The notes below the pieces were generated by a model. It was not told the DNA's origin and did not search any database. It was given only the letters and a program-made list of their open reading frames with translations. From DATHWB01 sp040880725 (GTDB lineage: Bacteria > Actinomycetota > Acidimicrobiia > Spongiisociales > ZC4RG35): 64,000 nucleotides of DNA. The position numbers and the translations under genes are program-made. Shown piece by piece: positions 61,231-64,000 of the stretch. Numbering within the stretch: position 1 is the first letter of the stretch; each line of letters begins with the position of its first letter. Location: contig JBBDHV010000020.1 in assembly GCA_040880725.1 (NCBI GenBank), positions 1 to 64,000 on the forward strand, given 5' to 3'.

Positions 61231-61244
61231 CGAACAGATGTTCG
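61231..61244. promoter_or_regulatory. LexA box 2 in lexA/LysM divergent region
   Basis: CGAACAGATGTTCG, a perfect SOS operator, 10 nt after the first box. TACTGT between the two boxes could be a -10 hexamer that LexA would block. Confidence 0.85.
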
Positions 61245-61338
61245 GATCACAAGCTCTCCCGACCGCTGTCTCCCTGTCGACGCGAGTTCGTGTCACACCT
61301 GATCCGTACGTTGCCCACATCGAGCCAGGAGCAGCCGC

Positions 61339-61701
61339 ATGACCACCTACGTGATCTCATCCAACCCCGTCCATCCCAAGCGCCCCGAGGCCGCCGGTAC
61401 CGAGTCCGGCAGTGCCGCACCCGGGCGGCACCGGTATCTCGTCCCTCCCCGAATGCTCATCGCCCTGTTGGTGCTCGCCACGGTCTCGGTGCTGATGATG
61501 ACATCGGTGCAGGCGGATCAGCCCCCCGCCGTCGTGTCCTACACGGTTCAGCCGGGTGACACCCTCTGGGGTATCGCCGAGCAGGTGACGCCCGCCGGAG
61601 GCGACGTGCGGGAGACCGTCGGAACCGTACGCGGATTGAACGATCTCGCGGCCGTCTCGGTCATCCATCCCGGCCAGGTTCTTCAGCTTCCTGAGGGGTA
61701 G
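61339..61701 (+). CDS. LysM-domain membrane protein, probable SOS cell-division inhibitor
   Basis: 120 residues. A variable N-terminus, one membrane segment (about 37-57) and an extracytoplasmic LysM domain (SYTVQPGDTLWGIAEQVTP...VIHPGQVLQLPEG). This layout and its divergent position beside lexA match YneA of Bacillus and ChiZ of mycobacteria, which halt division during the SOS response. Two LexA boxes lie in its upstream region. AGGAG precedes the ATG. Confidence 0.82.
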   Translation: MTTYVISSNPVHPKRPEAAGTESGSAAPGRHRYLVPPRMLIALLVLATVSVLMMTSVQADQPPAVVSYTVQPGDTLWGIAEQVTPAGGDVRETVGTVRGLNDLAAVSVIHPGQVLQLPEG

Positions 61702-61719
61702 TCGGTGCCGGGAGACGGG

Positions 61720-61725
61720 TACGCT
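61720..61725 (+). promoter_or_regulatory. TANNNT -10 box of nrdR
   Basis: TACGCT lies 9 nt before the nrdR ATG without a Shine-Dalgarno, the same layout as at rimO and pdhA. Confidence 0.4.
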
Positions 61726-61734
61726 CGTGTCCCC

Positions 61735-62196
61735 ATGCAGTGTCCGGAGTGTTCCCACGTCGATTCGCGCGTCGTCGACTCGCGCCCGGTGGAAGGGGGC
61801 ACCTCGATCCGGCGACGCCGCGAGTGCGAACGGTGTGACGCCCGGTTCACCACCTATGAGCGGCTCGCCAACGTCCGCATGGTGCGTAAGCGCTCCGGGG
61901 TGCTGCAGCCATACGACGCCGGAAAGGTGCGGATTGGCTTGGCGTCGGCGCTGGCTGATCGGCCTGTTCCCACCGGAGGGGTCGACGGGATCGTCGAACG
62001 CATCGATGCCGGGCTCCAGGAAGTCGGTTCGCCGGTGGACTCCGAGACCATCGGCCAGCTCGTGCTCGCCGAGCTCAGGGCGCTGGACGAAGTCGCATAC
62101 CTGCGTTTCGCCAGCGTGTATCAGGACTTCCAGGGTGCGCGGGACTTCGAAGAGGCCCTCGCCTCACTCGAAGGTCAGATCTCCCTCAACGATTGA
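61735..62196 (+). CDS. nrdR: Ribonucleotide reductase repressor NrdR
   Basis: 153 residues. The N-terminal zinc ribbon (MQCPECSH...CERCDARF) is followed by an ATP-cone (MVRKRSGVLQPYDAGKVRIGL). It represses nrd operons in response to dATP. No nrd gene follows in the window. The ATG at 61735 is fixed by the MQCPEC motif. Its end overlaps the convergent membrane protein gene by 11 nt. Confidence 0.95.
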   Translation: MQCPECSHVDSRVVDSRPVEGGTSIRRRRECERCDARFTTYERLANVRMVRKRSGVLQPYDAGKVRIGLASALADRPVPTGGVDGIVERIDAGLQEVGSPVDSETIGQLVLAELRALDEVAYLRFASVYQDFQGARDFEEALASLEGQISLND

Positions 62197-63403
62197 CCAC
62201 GAGCGGAACGGCGAGCAGGTCGATGTACTCGCCCGCCCAGTCGCCGATCGACGCCGCGGCATCGTTCCAGCTGTCCCGGACGAAGGTGATCTGGGTCTCG
62301 AGTTCGGCGATGTGTCCGGCCGCACGCTCGGGGTCTCGTGCCCGGAGTGCATCCAGATAGGACGCCTGCCAGTCGGGCAGCGAGGCCGCCAGGTCCGCCA
62401 TACCGTCCCGATGAGTGTCGGTCAGGTCGTTGCCGGGAAGTGAGTTGACGCCGTTGGTGAACTCCGAGACCCATCCCGAGACGGTTTCGGTGACACCACC
62501 GAGACCGTCGATGTCGGTTTCGGTGGGGAGTTCGATCGGGCGGGTGATGAGATGGACTGCAGAGGCATACGAGATCGATTCGGCGAGGGTCGTGCCGAGG
62601 TCGAGGGCGCCCCCTGCCTGATTGATCGCCTGCTCGCGCACCGGGGCGAGTTCGACGTCGTCGGGCATGTCGCCGGCGACGGAAAAGAGACTTCTGGCTG
62701 TCTCGTCGAGGCTGCCGAGTGCGGTCGATGCCGCCAGCGGATCGTCGACGGTGCCGTCGGAGAGGTCCTGTGCGGGGGCGGCAACTTGCGACACTCGGGA
62801 CACGAGATCGGCCGAGGCGAGGGTCACTGCCTCGATGGACGCCGCCGTGTTCGCATCGTCCCACGTGAGAGCGCGCCAACCGACCAGCAGCGCCACCAGG
62901 CCGAGGGCCCCGATCGCGATCACCTTCCGCTTGCGGACGCCGGTCCGGACGAGGGTCTCGTCGAGTTCACCCGGGGCCCAACCGATGATGTCCTCATCAG
63001 GGCTCAGGTTCCACAGTTCTTCGACGAGCAGTCCGGTGAGCGAGAGCGTGTCGCTGTCGGTGACGGGCGAAAGTCGAGTGGGGTCGGCCACCGTGCGAGC
63101 CGCAGCCACGCGTGGTGCGCGTTCGAGCCGTGCCGGCTGCGGGTCCGCGGAGACGATGTCCGGTTGACGCTCGAGTATGGCGATTCCGCCTCCGAACGGA
63201 GGGGGTTCGATGTCGATCGAGCCAACTTCTCGTCGTCCCATGGGACTCGAATAATGGCTGCCGCGTCGTCGACGAGCGGACGGCCGAAGCCGGCGTCCCG
63301 ACGTCTCTTCGATGGTGGAAGGGTCCACGACGTGGTCGAGGAGGCACTGTCCGTTCCGAACCGTGACCTGTGCCCGACATTCGGTACAGTATCCGTGTGG
63401 CAA
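62186..63403 (-). CDS. Hypothetical membrane protein with N-terminal zinc-ribbon-like motif
   Basis: 405 residues. The N-terminus has CTEC and a further Cys (about 6-20), like a short zinc ribbon. A disordered Arg/Pro-rich stretch, one membrane segment (about 160-178, KVIAIGALGLVALLVGW) and a long helical extracytoplasmic domain of about 220 residues follow. No family is recognised. The TTG start allows the Cys motif to be translated; the first ATG would lose it. Confidence 0.65.
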   Translation of the reverse strand: MPHGYCTECRAQVTVRNGQCLLDHVVDPSTIEETSGRRLRPSARRRRGSHYSSPMGRREVGSIDIEPPPFGGGIAILERQPDIVSADPQPARLERAPRVAAARTVADPTRLSPVTDSDTLSLTGLLVEELWNLSPDEDIIGWAPGELDETLVRTGVRKRKVIAIGALGLVALLVGWRALTWDDANTAASIEAVTLASADLVSRVSQVAAPAQDLSDGTVDDPLAASTALGSLDETARSLFSVAGDMPDDVELAPVREQAINQAGGALDLGTTLAESISYASAVHLITRPIELPTETDIDGLGGVTETVSGWVSEFTNGVNSLPGNDLTDTHRDGMADLAASLPDWQASYLDALRARDPERAAGHIAELETQITFVRDSWNDAAASIGDWAGEYIDLLAVPLVVNR

Positions 63404-63450
63404 GTCTGTCAGCTCCGTGGTAAGTCCGCCCAGACCGCCCCACGTTTTTC

Positions 63451-63888
63451 ATGACCAACTGCCACGTTAGCTTCACCCGGCTCGATTCGGAACTACCTGC
63501 GCCATCTCAGGCGCATCCTGGCGACGCCGGCTTCGATCTCGTGACCGCCGAAGACGTCGTCCTGGACGCGGGGGAGCGGGGCGTGATTCCCACCGGCATC
63601 GCCGTCGCGATACCGGTGGGGTTTGCCGGGCTCGTCCTGGCCCGATCCGGTCACGCCGCCCGGCATGGAGTGGGCGTCGTGAACGCTCCGGGTCTGATCG
63701 ACAGCGGCTACCGGGGCGAGATCAAGGTGATTCTGATCAATCACGGGTCCGAGTCGGTCGTGTTCGAGCGAGGCGAACGCATCGCCCAGTTGCTCATCAC
63801 GCCGGTGCCGACGGTGCAGCTGATCGAAGTCTCCGACCTCGACGACACAGTGCGCGGAGGCGCCGGGTTCGGCTCTTCGGGACGCTGA
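63451..63888 (+). CDS. dut: Deoxyuridine 5'-triphosphate nucleotidohydrolase
   Basis: 145 residues of trimeric dUTPase. All five motifs are visible: HPGDAGFDL, ARSGHA, GVVNAPGLIDSGYRGEIKV, RGERIAQLLI and the C-terminal RGGAGFGSSGR. It removes dUTP and supplies dUMP. The ATG is 47 nt from the divergent membrane protein gene. Confidence 0.97.
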   Translation: MTNCHVSFTRLDSELPAPSQAHPGDAGFDLVTAEDVVLDAGERGVIPTGIAVAIPVGFAGLVLARSGHAARHGVGVVNAPGLIDSGYRGEIKVILINHGSESVVFERGERIAQLLITPVPTVQLIEVSDLDDTVRGGAGFGSSGR

Positions 63889-63920
63889 AGCCGGGTTGGC
63901 GGACTTTCGCGGCCACCGGC

Positions 63921-63926
63921 TATCAT
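63921..63926 (+). promoter_or_regulatory. -10 box of tRNA-Gly gene
   Basis: TATCAT lies 11 nt before the first base of the tRNA. Confidence 0.45.
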
Positions 63927-63937
63927 CGCCCCTCCCT

Positions 63938-64000
63938 GCGGAAGTAGCTCAGCTGGTAGAGCGCAACCTTGCCAAGGTTGAGGTCGCGGGTTCGAACCCC
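63938..64000 (+). tRNA. tRNA-Gly (anticodon GCC), truncated by window end
   Basis: The acceptor 5' strand GCGGAAG, the D arm, an anticodon stem CAACC/GGTTG enclosing the loop TTGCCAA (anticodon GCC) and the T arm GGTTCGAACCCC are present. The last T-arm and acceptor bases lie beyond position 64000. Confidence 0.93.

Overview
The window is chromosomal, GC-rich and densely coding. It reads as a free-living actinobacterium, most likely of the Acidimicrobiia type. The grounds are F420 cofactor genes (cofG/cofH), an Lhr-Nei pair, an actinobacterial LexA operator (CGAAC-N4-GTTCG), RNase J together with RNase Y, a RamB-like regulator beside the glyoxylate genes, and Thr-rich linkers on exported proteins. 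The class-level assignment is inference. I found no phage, transposase, rRNA or CRISPR.

Layout. 0.2-3.2 kb: cofG-cofH (deazaflavin synthesis), with an unusually long CofH. 3.2-6.5 kb (minus): IclR regulator, unknown protein, cytoplasmic PhnD-like binding protein and kinase-like DUF4032 protein. 6.6-11.8 kb (minus): nei-lhr DNA repair pair. 11.9-18.7 kb: HD-GYP protein, PD-(D/E)XK-like protein, orphan histidine kinase, Thr-rich surface protein, enoyl-CoA hydratase/TIGR03084 pair, LOG-family protein and cNMP-binding protein. 18.7-21.8 kb (minus): a CobS/CobT-like AAA + VWA pair with altered Walker residues. 21.9-31.4 kb: M16 protease-dapB, cyclophilin, thioredoxin-TPR, dapA-rnj-lipoprotein and ftsK. 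31.5-34.8 kb: pdhA-pdhB-pdhC. 34.9-40.7 kb: RamB-like regulator divergent from aceB-aceA and a GAPDH-like gene. 40.9-47.1 kb: PHP phosphatase, rimO-cinA-thpR and an IlvD-family dehydratase. 47.2-54.3 kb (minus): DUF1028 protein and a peptide ABC transporter operon headed by a cupin/XRE regulator. 54.5-60.4 kb: recA, rny, miaB-miaA-dapF. 60.5-64 kb: lexA divergent from a LysM protein, nrdR, a zinc-ribbon membrane protein, dut and the start of tRNA-Gly.

Several genes work together. RecA, LexA and the LysM protein form an SOS module with four perfect LexA boxes. dapA, dapB and dapF belong to lysine/diaminopimelate synthesis. The Ace and Pdh enzymes handle acetyl-CoA and the glyoxylate shunt.

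The most unusual signal is a dispersed family of about 49-bp imperfect palindromes lying just behind operon stop codons. They have conserved 13-nt outer arms (GAACCCTGGGTTC and GAGCCCACGGTTC) and inner stems that change sequence yet stay paired. The same 13-mer also occurs three times, in frame, as a 36-bp tandem repeat inside the linker of the pyruvate dehydrogenase E2 gene. Many genes also lack a Shine-Dalgarno and carry a TANNNT box 6-10 nt before the start codon, suggesting leaderless mRNAs.
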